This document shows, piece after piece, positions 1 through 7,107 of a stretch of 64,000 nucleotides of DNA. Location of the stretch: positions 1 through 64,000 of the forward strand of contig NZ_JAMQCO010000003.1 of the NCBI RefSeq assembly GCF_023702225.1, given 5' to 3'. Below the pieces are notes generated by a model. It was given only the letters and a program-made list of their open reading frames with translations. It searched no databases and was not told the DNA's origin. The DNA is from Aureimonas altamirensis (lineage in GTDB: Bacteria; Pseudomonadota; Alphaproteobacteria; Rhizobiales; Rhizobiaceae). The number at the start of each line of letters is the position of its first letter. Within the stretch, counting starts at the first letter, position 1. The position numbers were made by a program, and so were the translations under genes.

Positions 1-426
1 CGATGGCTATGAAATCCAGCTACACCACTCCATGGGACACGATCTTGTTATGGATTGCTAGCCGAGGTTTATCGCAACGAATTTGGCATTGTGCTTCCGT
101 CATTTGCCGATGATTACGTTACAACCGAAGACAGCAAGCACCTAGCTAGTTTGATAGCGAACAATATCGATGAAGATTGGATCGAGTTGGCACCGGGACA
201 GGAACGCATTGGGGATGCCGTTATGATTAGCCTTCGCAATTACCCAAGGCATGTCGGTATCTTTGCAGGCAATGGTTATATTTTACATATTGAAAGGGAT
301 ATCGGTTCGCTCATGGAAAGAACGACAAGCCCAACATTATGCAAACGAATTATCGGATATTTCCGACACAAGGATTTTCAGAAAGTTATAGATGAGTCAG
401 CTAACGAAGATAAAGAAGGAACTTGA
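1..426 (+). CDS. NlpC/P60-like phage tail assembly peptidase, 5' end missing and frame apparently disrupted
   Basis: Tail-tip cysteine peptidase of the NlpC/P60 (lambda K-like) type, expected to act on peptidoglycan or in tail-tip assembly. The readable frame runs to 426 and contains the catalytic-His region PRHVGIFAGNG followed by YILH. The catalytic-Cys motif CYGLL is encoded at 46-60 in the same frame, but this frame has a stop at 10-12 and no ATG, GTG or TTG before the TTG at 55. The preceding frame reads YEIQLHHSMGHD up to 43, which together would give the family motif GxDCYGLL. The gene therefore looks frameshifted near 41-46, unless translation really starts at 55. It overlaps the next gene by 35 bases. 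Confidence 0.6.
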
Positions 427-3400
427 AACAACAATTTATAGCCCTGCCGACACTGTAAAGGTTATCGTCGCGGGACACCCTCTTCGTGCGCAGACAATCG
501 AGGTTCGCGTACTGGCCGGTTTGACGATTGCCGAAATCATCGATCAAGCTGCCGTCGAAACCCATATCTCCGATCTTGCAACTTCCGTTGTCGTCTACAT
601 CGACGGCGTTCCGGTTCCTGCCGAAAAGTGGGAAAGGGTTCGCCCGAAGAAGGACACGACAATCGTTCTCCGCGCCGTTGCCGAAGGACCATTGTTCGCC
701 GGTATCGGTGCCCTCTTCTCTGCCATTTCCGCATCCGTCTTTACCGCAGCCGGTGGCCTTACCCTTCTAGGTAAAGTTGGCCTTGCCGTGCTTTCGGTCG
801 GTGCCAAACTCCTATTGAATGCCCTCTTCCCGATCCGCCAGCCGCAGCTATCCAATGATGTTGATGAGAAGGGTAAGCAGGCATTCTCGATCACGGGTTC
901 AAGAAACACCTTCCCGCAGTGGCAAGCGATCCCCGTTGTTCTAGGCCAGCATCGCGTTACCCCTGTCTACGGTGCGCAGCCCTATACCGAAAACCACAAT
1001 GACGATCAGTATTTTCGTGGCCTCTTCGTGTGGTGCTATGGCCCTGCCACGGTCCACGATATCCGCGTTGGCGAAACACCGCTTTCCAGCTTTCAGGACG
1101 TGCAAATCGATCATCGTTGGGGCAACCCCGGCGACGGCGACATTCCCCTATTTCCGGGGCAGGTTATCGAGAGCCAGGAATCCATTGACCTTGAACAAAC
1201 CCTAGGTTGGGTCCAGCGCACGACCGCGACAGGCGTTACCGAAATTTCGGCCGATATCGTTTGGCCTTCAGGTCTCTATGCCGTCGATAAGAAGAATGGC
1301 ACGAAGTACGCCTATAACAATCAGATCGAAGGCCAATACCGCCTAGTGGGAACAGCCAATTGGGCGAGCTTCCCGTTGATGAATACGTACGAGCGCAACG
1401 TGAATCCGATCCGCAGGACGTTTCGCCAACAGGTTGCGGAAGGCCAATATGAAATTCGCATCCGCAGGCTAACGACCGATGACGGCAACGTCTCTAACGA
1501 TAGCTGGACGCCGTTCTCCAAGACGATCCTGTCTGCCTTCCGTGGCGCTAGAAACCGATCCCCGATCACCTACCCAAAGCAGCTAGCCCGTACCGCTATC
1601 CGTATGCGAGCCAGCCAGCAATTGAATGGCAGCTTGGACAGCTTGAACGGTATCGTGACGGCCCATGTCTATCGAGGCTTCAACGGAACCTCATGGGTGC
1701 CCGGTGTCCCTTCGCGTAACCCTGCCGACCTGATCCTTCACGTTATGCAAGGTCCAGCCAATGCCAGACCGATCCCCGACAGCCAAATCGATTTCGAGGC
1801 TCTTCAACAGTTCTGGTGGTACTGCCACAACAACGGTTACAACTACGACAAGGTAATCACCAACCCCATGTCGATTGCCGATATGGTCGCTGAAATTGCC
1901 CATGCCGGTAGAGCCGTACCCATGTGGAAAGACGGTAGACGATCCTTGGTTTGGGATGAACAAAACCCGCCAATCGTCCAGAGCTTTACCCCTGATAAAA
2001 CATGGAATTTCAATTACGAAAAGCTTCTAGGAAAAAAGCCGCAGGCATTCAAAATTCGATTTATCAACCGCGACAAGGGTTGGATCGAGGATGAGCGTAT
2101 TGTTTACAACGATGGCTTCGGCCCGCACAACACGACGCTAGAGGAAGCGATTGAATTTCCGGGCGTTACCGATGCTCATAACATCTGGCGTCATGGTCGA
2201 TTCCAACTTGCCCAATTGAAGCTTCGTCCCGAACAAATTTCATTCAATACCGACTGGTCATTCTTGCGTTGCACCAGAGGCGATAGGGTTCGCTTTGCGC
2301 ATGATACCATGTTGATCGGACAAGCATGGGGCAGGATCGTTCGCCACGAAGCCGGGTTCTTATACCTAAGCGAACCGATAACGGTTGAGAGTGGAAAAAA
2401 CTATAGGTTTCGTTGGGAAACAACCCAATTCGATCAGCTATATCAAGATTTCTACGGAATGCAGCCGGGCGAATACCGAAGGCTTCCATGGACAGGGCCA
2501 GTGCCAACTCCCGGTGAAAGTTTCACATGGGGCGAGCTTGGACGAGACAGCGCCGTTTTCCGCGTTCTAGCCGTCGAGCCATCCGAAAACCTAACTGCCA
2601 AGATCACGCTGGTAGCCGATGCCCCTGAAATTTCATTGGCAGATCGCGGCGTCATTCCGCCGTTCAATAGCAATATCACGCGCCCGGTTGATCCCTACCT
2701 TATGCCGCCTTCCGACTTCCAGTGGAGCCAAGATGCCTACCAGATTGGGGATAGCTGGTTTGCGCAAATTCAATTCACATGGGCCGGTAGTCGAGCGGGT
2801 AAGATCGCGCGTTATGAGGTCGCCATGGTGGATCGTGGTGCGCAAGGAAGTTGGCGAGTTATCGCAACGACGCCAGCCAGCCAACCGAACTACATCGCTA
2901 CCGATCTTGAAAACGGCATCTATGCCTTCCGCGTTCGTGCGATCTTTGAAAACGGGACATTCTCCAACTGGTTGCAGTCCGAGGATATCAACACCACGGC
3001 CCTAACCAATCCGCCAGACGATGTTACCAACTTCAACATCGCCTCGATTGACCGCACGTCTACCCTGTCATGGAATAGCGTTGCCAATGCCAGCTACTAC
3101 GAAATTCGTTTCGCTGGCGAAGACGTTGAGCCGCTTTGGAACAATGCCGCGCCGTTGAAACAAAGGGTGTCCGGTGTTTCCGAGACAGTTCCAACAATGG
3201 TCGGCTTCTACATGATCAAGGCCGTGAAGGCCAACGGTGTCAGGTCTCGAAACGCAACCATGATCCGATCCAGTGTCGGCAAGTTGCTAGACCTAAACGT
3301 TATCGAAGTTCTGGATCAGACAGGCTTTACCGGCGACAAATTTAATACGGAAATTGATGATGGTTTCCTTCGCCTTCTTTCCAAGAACGTTATCGCGAAT

Positions 3401-4081
3401 TGGACGACGCTAGCCGCCGTTCCTACAATGGCTGATGGTATCGACGGAACCGGATCGAACGTTGAACCTGAAGGCTATTACTACTTTGATCGCGAAATCG
3501 ATCTAGATGCCGTCTACACGTCCCGCATTACAGCTTCATTCGATGCCTATGGCGTTGACTTGAAGGATTCGATGGCAAACTGGTCTACGCTATTTTCCGT
3601 TGAAGCATTGGATAATACCAGTGCCGAAGATTGGAGCGTTGAATTACAGGTCCGCGTAACGAATGACGATCCTCTAGACGACAACTGGTCTGAATGGAAA
3701 GAGTTCGTAGTTGGCGACGTAACAGCTAGAGCTTTCCAATTCAGGTTACACCTTACCGGTTCGGCCAGACTTGGCGAAGAGTTTGCAACTGTTACCCCTT
3801 ACGTTAAGCGCGTAACTGTCAACATCGATATGCCGGATCGTATGGATTCAGGTCGAGGTATCGTAGCGCCAGCAAGCGGACGACAGGTTACTTTTGAAAT
3901 GGCCTTTGCCGCAACACCTGCAATCATTGCAAACCCGGTAGATATAAATACCAACATACAGGCGAGAATTACTAACGAGACGCCACAAGGTTTCTTCGTA
4001 CAATTTTTCAATTCAAGCAATACAGCCGTACCCGCTACCTTCAATTGGCACAGCAAAGGCTACGGGGCACAATTACAATAA
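392..4081 (+). CDS. Phage tail tip / host specificity protein (lambda J-like)
   Basis: Large tail-tip protein of 1229 residues, expected at the distal end of the tail where it contacts the host receptor. The N-terminal 100 residues resemble a small ubiquitin-like domain of tail assembly proteins. A hydrophobic glycine/alanine-rich stretch follows (about residues 100-145), as in other J/TipJ proteins that sit near the tape measure. The central part has J-family features, with WCYGPATVHDIRVGE near residue 215 and ribbon-like regions. About residues 765-960 look like two fibronectin type III modules. The last 70 residues look like a receptor-binding tail-fibre C-terminal domain (TFEMAFAATPAIIANP). 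Start ATG lies inside the upstream peptidase gene. Confidence 0.85.
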   Translation: MSQLTKIKKELETTIYSPADTVKVIVAGHPLRAQTIEVRVLAGLTIAEIIDQAAVETHISDLATSVVVYIDGVPVPAEKWERVRPKKDTTIVLRAVAEGPLFAGIGALFSAISASVFTAAGGLTLLGKVGLAVLSVGAKLLLNALFPIRQPQLSNDVDEKGKQAFSITGSRNTFPQWQAIPVVLGQHRVTPVYGAQPYTENHNDDQYFRGLFVWCYGPATVHDIRVGETPLSSFQDVQIDHRWGNPGDGDIPLFPGQVIESQESIDLEQTLGWVQRTTATGVTEISADIVWPSGLYAVDKKNGTKYAYNNQIEGQYRLVGTANWASFPLMNTYERNVNPIRRTFRQQVAEGQYEIRIRRLTTDDGNVSNDSWTPFSKTILSAFRGARNRSPITYPKQLARTAIRMRASQQLNGSLDSLNGIVTAHVYRGFNGTSWVPGVPSRNPADLILHVMQGPANARPIPDSQIDFEALQQFWWYCHNNGYNYDKVITNPMSIADMVAEIAHAGRAVPMWKDGRRSLVWDEQNPPIVQSFTPDKTWNFNYEKLLGKKPQAFKIRFINRDKGWIEDERIVYNDGFGPHNTTLEEAIEFPGVTDAHNIWRHGRFQLAQLKLRPEQISFNTDWSFLRCTRGDRVRFAHDTMLIGQAWGRIVRHEAGFLYLSEPITVESGKNYRFRWETTQFDQLYQDFYGMQPGEYRRLPWTGPVPTPGESFTWGELGRDSAVFRVLAVEPSENLTAKITLVADAPEISLADRGVIPPFNSNITRPVDPYLMPPSDFQWSQDAYQIGDSWFAQIQFTWAGSRAGKIARYEVAMVDRGAQGSWRVIATTPASQPNYIATDLENGIYAFRVRAIFENGTFSNWLQSEDINTTALTNPPDDVTNFNIASIDRTSTLSWNSVANASYYEIRFAGEDVEPLWNNAAPLKQRVSGVSETVPTMVGFYMIKAVKANGVRSRNATMIRSSVGKLLDLNVIEVLDQTGFTGDKFNTEIDDGFLRLLSKNVIANWTTLAAVPTMADGIDGTGSNVEPEGYYYFDREIDLDAVYTSRITASFDAYGVDLKDSMANWSTLFSVEALDNTSAEDWSVELQVRVTNDDPLDDNWSEWKEFVVGDVTARAFQFRLHLTGSARLGEEFATVTPYVKRVTVNIDMPDRMDSGRGIVAPASGRQVTFEMAFAATPAIIANPVDINTNIQARITNETPQGFFVQFFNSSNTAVPATFNWHSKGYGAQLQ

Positions 4082-4090
4082 GGAATTTAA

Positions 4091-4930
4091 ATGTCACAAG
4101 GCGATATAGGAATTTTAAATCCGGCGCAAACGTCCGGTACGGAACTAGCCGATAGACTGGTATCTTCACACGATGCTTTCAAATCGATGCATTCCGGTAA
4201 TGCTAGACCAACTTACGCAGTTGCCGGAACGTTGTGGTTGAATACCGCAACCAGCCCATGGCGCATCATGATGTTTACCGGTGCAACGGATGCCGAAATT
4301 ATTACGGTAGCTCCGGCTACTGGCGAAGCATTGCTAGACAAGGCAAGAGTCGGTTTAGAAAACGTTAACAACACGTCCGACGCTAATAAGCCAGTTTCTA
4401 CAGCTACGCAAACAGCTTTGAATGCCAAGGTCAACACAACCGATTTCAATAATCAGATGACGGGTAAAGTTACAGCGTTGAATGGTGTTGTTAGCTTACG
4501 CCAAGAGGCAATCGGTGGGCAGTGGGCGCAATTACAGATGGTCATGACAGATGGATCGCTTCGTAAGGCAGTTACTGATCTAAGCTCTAACAGTTACATG
4601 GCAATGTATTGGAATGGCATTAGCCCGGTCATTAAAGTTGACGTAACCGATTTCGCGGTTGCGACTCGAACCTACGCCGAGCAAATGCGAAATGAAGCGC
4701 AAGGACATGCTAATAATATTAATAACCATGACGTTCGTGAACTTCGTTGGGTTCATGCTGGAACAATAGGTTACGCGGTCGGTGGTTGGAATGGAACTAG
4801 TCCAGCCCGCCCGATTTGGAGTCAGTTTATGGGATACACAGGAAACGGAAATCTAGTTCCGATGCAAAGCCATATCTCACAACTTCAAGCATATTCATGG
4901 GACCGTGGTTGGTTCGGCGCAGAGCAATAA
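4091..4930 (+). CDS. Phage tail fibre protein with tail-repeat motif
   Basis: A 279-residue fibre protein starting 10 bases after the tip protein, preceded by AAGGAA. Residues about 95-125 contain the phage tail repeat type GLENVNNTSDANKPVS, found in fibres of many tailed phages. The N-terminus (GDIGILNPAQTSGTELADRL) resembles fibre segments that attach to the tail, and PTYAVAGTLWLNT is a common fibre motif. The C-terminal part is glycine/tryptophan-rich and probably forms a receptor-contact or trimerisation domain. Inference: works with the following gene at the tail tip. No chaperone motif is visible. Confidence 0.78.
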   Translation: MSQGDIGILNPAQTSGTELADRLVSSHDAFKSMHSGNARPTYAVAGTLWLNTATSPWRIMMFTGATDAEIITVAPATGEALLDKARVGLENVNNTSDANKPVSTATQTALNAKVNTTDFNNQMTGKVTALNGVVSLRQEAIGGQWAQLQMVMTDGSLRKAVTDLSSNSYMAMYWNGISPVIKVDVTDFAVATRTYAEQMRNEAQGHANNINNHDVRELRWVHAGTIGYAVGGWNGTSPARPIWSQFMGYTGNGNLVPMQSHISQLQAYSWDRGWFGAEQ

Positions 4931-4942
4931 GAAAGATATTCA

Positions 4943-5521
4943 ATGATTAGAAATTTTGGAAAATTTACAAAGCAGCCAATTCAGGTTGATCAACCTACAG
5001 GTTTTAAATTCTACCCGCTTCATAACGAGAAAGGCGAAGATTTCCATTTGGATATCGTCAAGCCGGAATCGAAATATGAAGGATCGGTCTTTTTAGAAGC
5101 CGTGTTGCCTTACTACGCTGCCGTTGAAAGCGATGGCAAAATTCGCGTTATTTCGGATGAACCTTCCCGCGTACCGCCAGATGATGGCGAATGGTTCATC
5201 GGATCGGAAGAGGAAATCGTTGAAGGCGACTACTACGATCCTGAAGCCAACGAAACCTATACGCCTGAAGTGGTGGTCGAGCCGACAACGGTTGTCACCA
5301 TGCGACAGGCAAAGATTGCCCTTTCCCGCCGTGACCTTCTAGCTGAAGCCAATGACGCGATTGCAGCCCTACCCGGCCAGCAAGGCGAAGAAGCCCGCAT
5401 CGAATGGGAATACGCAACACAGTTAGAGCGTAGCCATCCGTTGGTTGCGGCCCTAGGCCAACAGCTAGAATTGACGGAAGACGATATCGATACCCTCTTT
5501 ATCGAGGCTTCCCAAATCTGA
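4943..5521 (+). CDS. Phage tail fibre/assembly accessory protein
   Basis: A 192-residue protein directly after the fibre gene. The first 115 residues are acidic and unassigned. The last 75 residues match the conserved module MRQAKIALSRRDLLAEANDA...LPGQQGEEARIEWEYA seen at the C-terminus of many small phage tail proteins in alphaproteobacterial prophages. It probably assists or forms part of the fibre; the exact role is unknown. The short spacing on both sides indicates co-transcription with the tail genes. Confidence 0.68.
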   Translation: MIRNFGKFTKQPIQVDQPTGFKFYPLHNEKGEDFHLDIVKPESKYEGSVFLEAVLPYYAAVESDGKIRVISDEPSRVPPDDGEWFIGSEEEIVEGDYYDPEANETYTPEVVVEPTTVVTMRQAKIALSRRDLLAEANDAIAALPGQQGEEARIEWEYATQLERSHPLVAALGQQLELTEDDIDTLFIEASQI

Positions 5522-5524
5522 TGA

Positions 5525-5827
5525 ATGACCGAAGAGGGTAAGGCCAGCGCAAGCAGGCTAGACGAACGTACGAAAGGGTTGGTTGATCAAATTGATCGCC
5601 TAACCGAAGTTGAGGCCAATCGAGTCCAATATATTGAAACCAGTGCCGACGCGATCCGCAAACGAGATGAGAAGGAAATAGCCGGTATCCGCAAAGATAT
5701 GGATACCGTCTACCTTCGCAAGGACAAATTTTCACCAATCGAAAAAATTGTTTACGGGCTGGTTCTAATTACGCTTTTCAGCGTAGCCGGTGCCTTGGTG
5801 ACGATGGTTATAAATTCGCCTCGATAA
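5525..5827 (+). CDS. Holin-like XhlA-type membrane protein
   Basis: A 100-residue protein with a charged, coiled-coil-like N-terminal part (about residues 1-70, rich in Lys, Glu, Arg) and one C-terminal membrane helix (about 75-95, IEKIVYGLVLITLFSVAGALVTMVI region). This layout is that of the XhlA (hemolysin/holin accessory) family, which helps holins permeabilise the inner membrane during phage lysis. It begins three bases after the stop of the previous gene. No endolysin is seen next to it within the window, so a lysis role is inferred from family and position. Confidence 0.65.
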   Translation: MTEEGKASASRLDERTKGLVDQIDRLTEVEANRVQYIETSADAIRKRDEKEIAGIRKDMDTVYLRKDKFSPIEKIVYGLVLITLFSVAGALVTMVINSPR

Positions 5828-5883
5828 TTGCGGGCTGCCGTTGCACATGGTATCGCGATTCATTGCTATTCGCGAGGTTCCCC

Positions 5884-6525
5884 ATGTCAAAGCTACTGAC
5901 ACAAACTATCCTAGCCCTTTCCAACCAGAATGCCGCCTACCTTTCTAAGAATGAAGTTGATCCTGAAGAGATGGATCGCCGTTCGGAAGTGTTTTTGCGC
6001 GTGATCAACGCCGAATTGGAAGCGATGGGTTCGGCCAAGGTTATTGAAGGCGAGCTTGCGACAGACACGCCAACCATTGCAGGGCCGGAACGCGAACCGA
6101 AATCGAAGAAGGAAATCGATGCATCGATCAACGATGAGTATCTAATTTCCTTCTTTGACAATCGCAAAATGAAGCAACTGAAGAGCCACATTGCCAAGAG
6201 GGGCCATACGCCACAGTCCTACCGGGAGTATTTTGGCCTGCCGGACGATTATCCGATGGTTGCCGCTGCCACTAAGAGGCGTCGTAGCGAGGTCGCGTTG
6301 AAGGCTGGCCTAGGCCAAAAGGGCAGGAAGAAAGCGCCTTCCCTTCAGGATTCCGTCGAATGGGAAGATGCCGCACCAAGGGGTAAGATCGAGCCCGATC
6401 CTTTTGCAGAGAGTGAGCAACAGTTTGAAGCCGTTGCAAACACCGATCATGACATCGCCCAACAGGAACATGCGGACAGGCCGCACTACAAGCGGGAACC
6501 GAAGGCAGCGTCCAAAAAGAGCTAA
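5884..6525 (+). CDS. MucR/Ros-like regulator lacking zinc-binding cysteines
   Basis: A 213-residue protein whose middle part (about residues 80-140) matches the MucR/Ros DNA-binding family: EYLISFFDNRKMKQLKSHI, then GHTPQSYREYFGLPDDYPMV and RRRSEVALKAGLGQKGRK. In classical Ros/MucR the first segment carries a C-x2-C pair that binds zinc with two histidines. Here the cysteine positions are Ile and Phe, so the finger cannot bind zinc in the usual way. Zinc-free Ros homologues are known in rhizobia. The C-terminal 70 residues are acidic and unassigned. The ATG at 5884 was chosen over 5863 because a GAGG lies just upstream. Likely a phage-borne transcription regulator. Confidence 0.68.
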   Translation: MSKLLTQTILALSNQNAAYLSKNEVDPEEMDRRSEVFLRVINAELEAMGSAKVIEGELATDTPTIAGPEREPKSKKEIDASINDEYLISFFDNRKMKQLKSHIAKRGHTPQSYREYFGLPDDYPMVAAATKRRRSEVALKAGLGQKGRKKAPSLQDSVEWEDAAPRGKIEPDPFAESEQQFEAVANTDHDIAQQEHADRPHYKREPKAASKKS

Positions 6526-6530
6526 CGAAG

Positions 6531-6554
6531 AAGGGGGCCGCGAAGCCCCCTTTT
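6531..6554 (+). terminator. Intrinsic terminator after the prophage regulator gene
   Basis: Arms AAGGGGGC (6531-6538) and GCCCCCTT (6545-6552) pair perfectly around a six-base loop, followed by TTTT. It lies six bases after the stop of the MucR-like gene and abuts the stop of the opposing gene at 6555, so it may serve both strands. Confidence 0.85.
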
Positions 6555-6893
6555 CTATTCCAATCCTAGCGTTTTCCGGGCTAGCTCTTTGATTGCGTCG
6601 TCCTTCAGGAACGCTAACGCCATTGCGCAACCTTCCGGCCCATCCGGGTTAGCATCGGCTGCCTTCGCTTGCTGGATCGCCAAGGCTTCAACTCCCCCGA
6701 CCTTCTCAATAGCGGCTTCAATTTGGGCTTCCTTGTCGGTGCCCTTCGCTTCCTCGATCAGGTGGGTTGTTAGCTTCGTGGTGAATGCCATGCAGGCAGG
6801 CGAAGGCAACTCTTCAGAGTCCGCAGTCGTGGCGTATGCAGCCAATCCGAGTAGGACCGCTGCGGCGATAATTTCAACGTATATAAGTTTCAT
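6555..6893 (-). CDS. Small exported protein of unknown function at the prophage end
   Basis: A 112-residue protein starting at the ATG at 6893, with AAAAAGGG about nine bases upstream. The first 22 residues form a hydrophobic helix (YVEIIAAAVLLGLAAYA), either a signal peptide or an N-terminal anchor. The mature part is predicted helical and has only two cysteines (SPAC and EGCAM), which could form one disulfide in the periplasm. It runs against the tail module and next to the attachment site, the usual place for lysogenic conversion (moron) genes or an inner spanin-like gene. No family recognised. Longer readings of this frame extend into the tRNA remnant and are artefacts. Confidence 0.6.
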   Translation of the reverse strand: MKLIYVEIIAAAVLLGLAAYATTADSEELPSPACMAFTTKLTTHLIEEAKGTDKEAQIEAAIEKVGGVEALAIQQAKAADANPDGPEGCAMALAFLKDDAIKELARKTLGLE

Positions 6894-6933
6894 GGTTTGG
6901 ACCCTTTTTGAGGTTAGGTCCAATCCGTGCGGG

Positions 6934-6972
6934 CGCACAGAAACCGCACAGAAACCCCCCGTTCCGCACAGA
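6934..6972. repeat. Three CGCACAGA repeats beside the attachment site
   Basis: CGCACAGA occurs at 6934, 6945 and 6965; the first two copies continue AAAC and the third TATA. Short direct repeats flanking a phage core site are typical arm-type binding sites of tyrosine integrases. That role is inferred; no integrase gene is visible here. Confidence 0.45.
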
Positions 6973-7004
6973 TATAACCCGACAAACCGGGCCAAACTGA
7001 AACG

Positions 7005-7025
7005 AAAAAGCCCGGAAATCCGGGG
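7005..7025 (-). terminator. Possible intrinsic terminator on the minus strand
   Basis: Read on the minus strand, CCCGG, a four-base loop, CCGGG and then CTTTTT form a short GC stem with a T run (7006-7024). A competing stem CCGGAAA/TTTCCGG overlaps it. It would stop transcription entering the prophage from the oxidase gene at 7108-8352. Confidence 0.35.
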
Positions 7026-7046
7026 TTTCCGGCATAAGTACCAAAG

Positions 7047-7091
7047 TTCGTAATGATGGGGTCGCGTGTTCGAGTCACGCAAGCGGCACCA
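7047..7091 (+). other. Phage attachment site (attR): 3' half of tRNA-Thr(CGT)
   Basis: Seen: anticodon loop TTCGTAA (7047-7053, anticodon CGT at 7049-7051), stem TGATG, variable GGGTC, T-arm GCGTG-TTCGAGT-CACGC (7064-7080), acceptor AAGCGGC (7081-7087), discriminator A and CCA. The bases left of 7047 do not pair with the anticodon stem, so only the 3' half is present. A phage core identical to a tRNA 3' end leaves such a copy at one junction, while the intact tRNA is rebuilt at the other, here expected left of the window. Confidence 0.85.
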
Positions 7092-7107
7092 AAATACCCG
7101 ACCCCTT

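Larger units (their letters stand above)
1..7091. mobile_element. Right end of a tailed prophage integrated in tRNA-Thr
   Basis: Seen: a block of tail genes with markedly lower G+C and frequent TTA/CTA leucine codons, followed by a short gene on the opposite strand and a 45-base copy of a tRNA-Thr 3' half. The DNA right of 7091 changes abruptly to GC-rich host genes. The order NlpC/P60-like protein, J-like tip protein, tail fibres, holin-like protein is that of the late tail module of a siphovirus-type phage. The integrase, head and terminase genes must lie left of the window, so completeness and inducibility cannot be judged. Confidence 0.88.
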
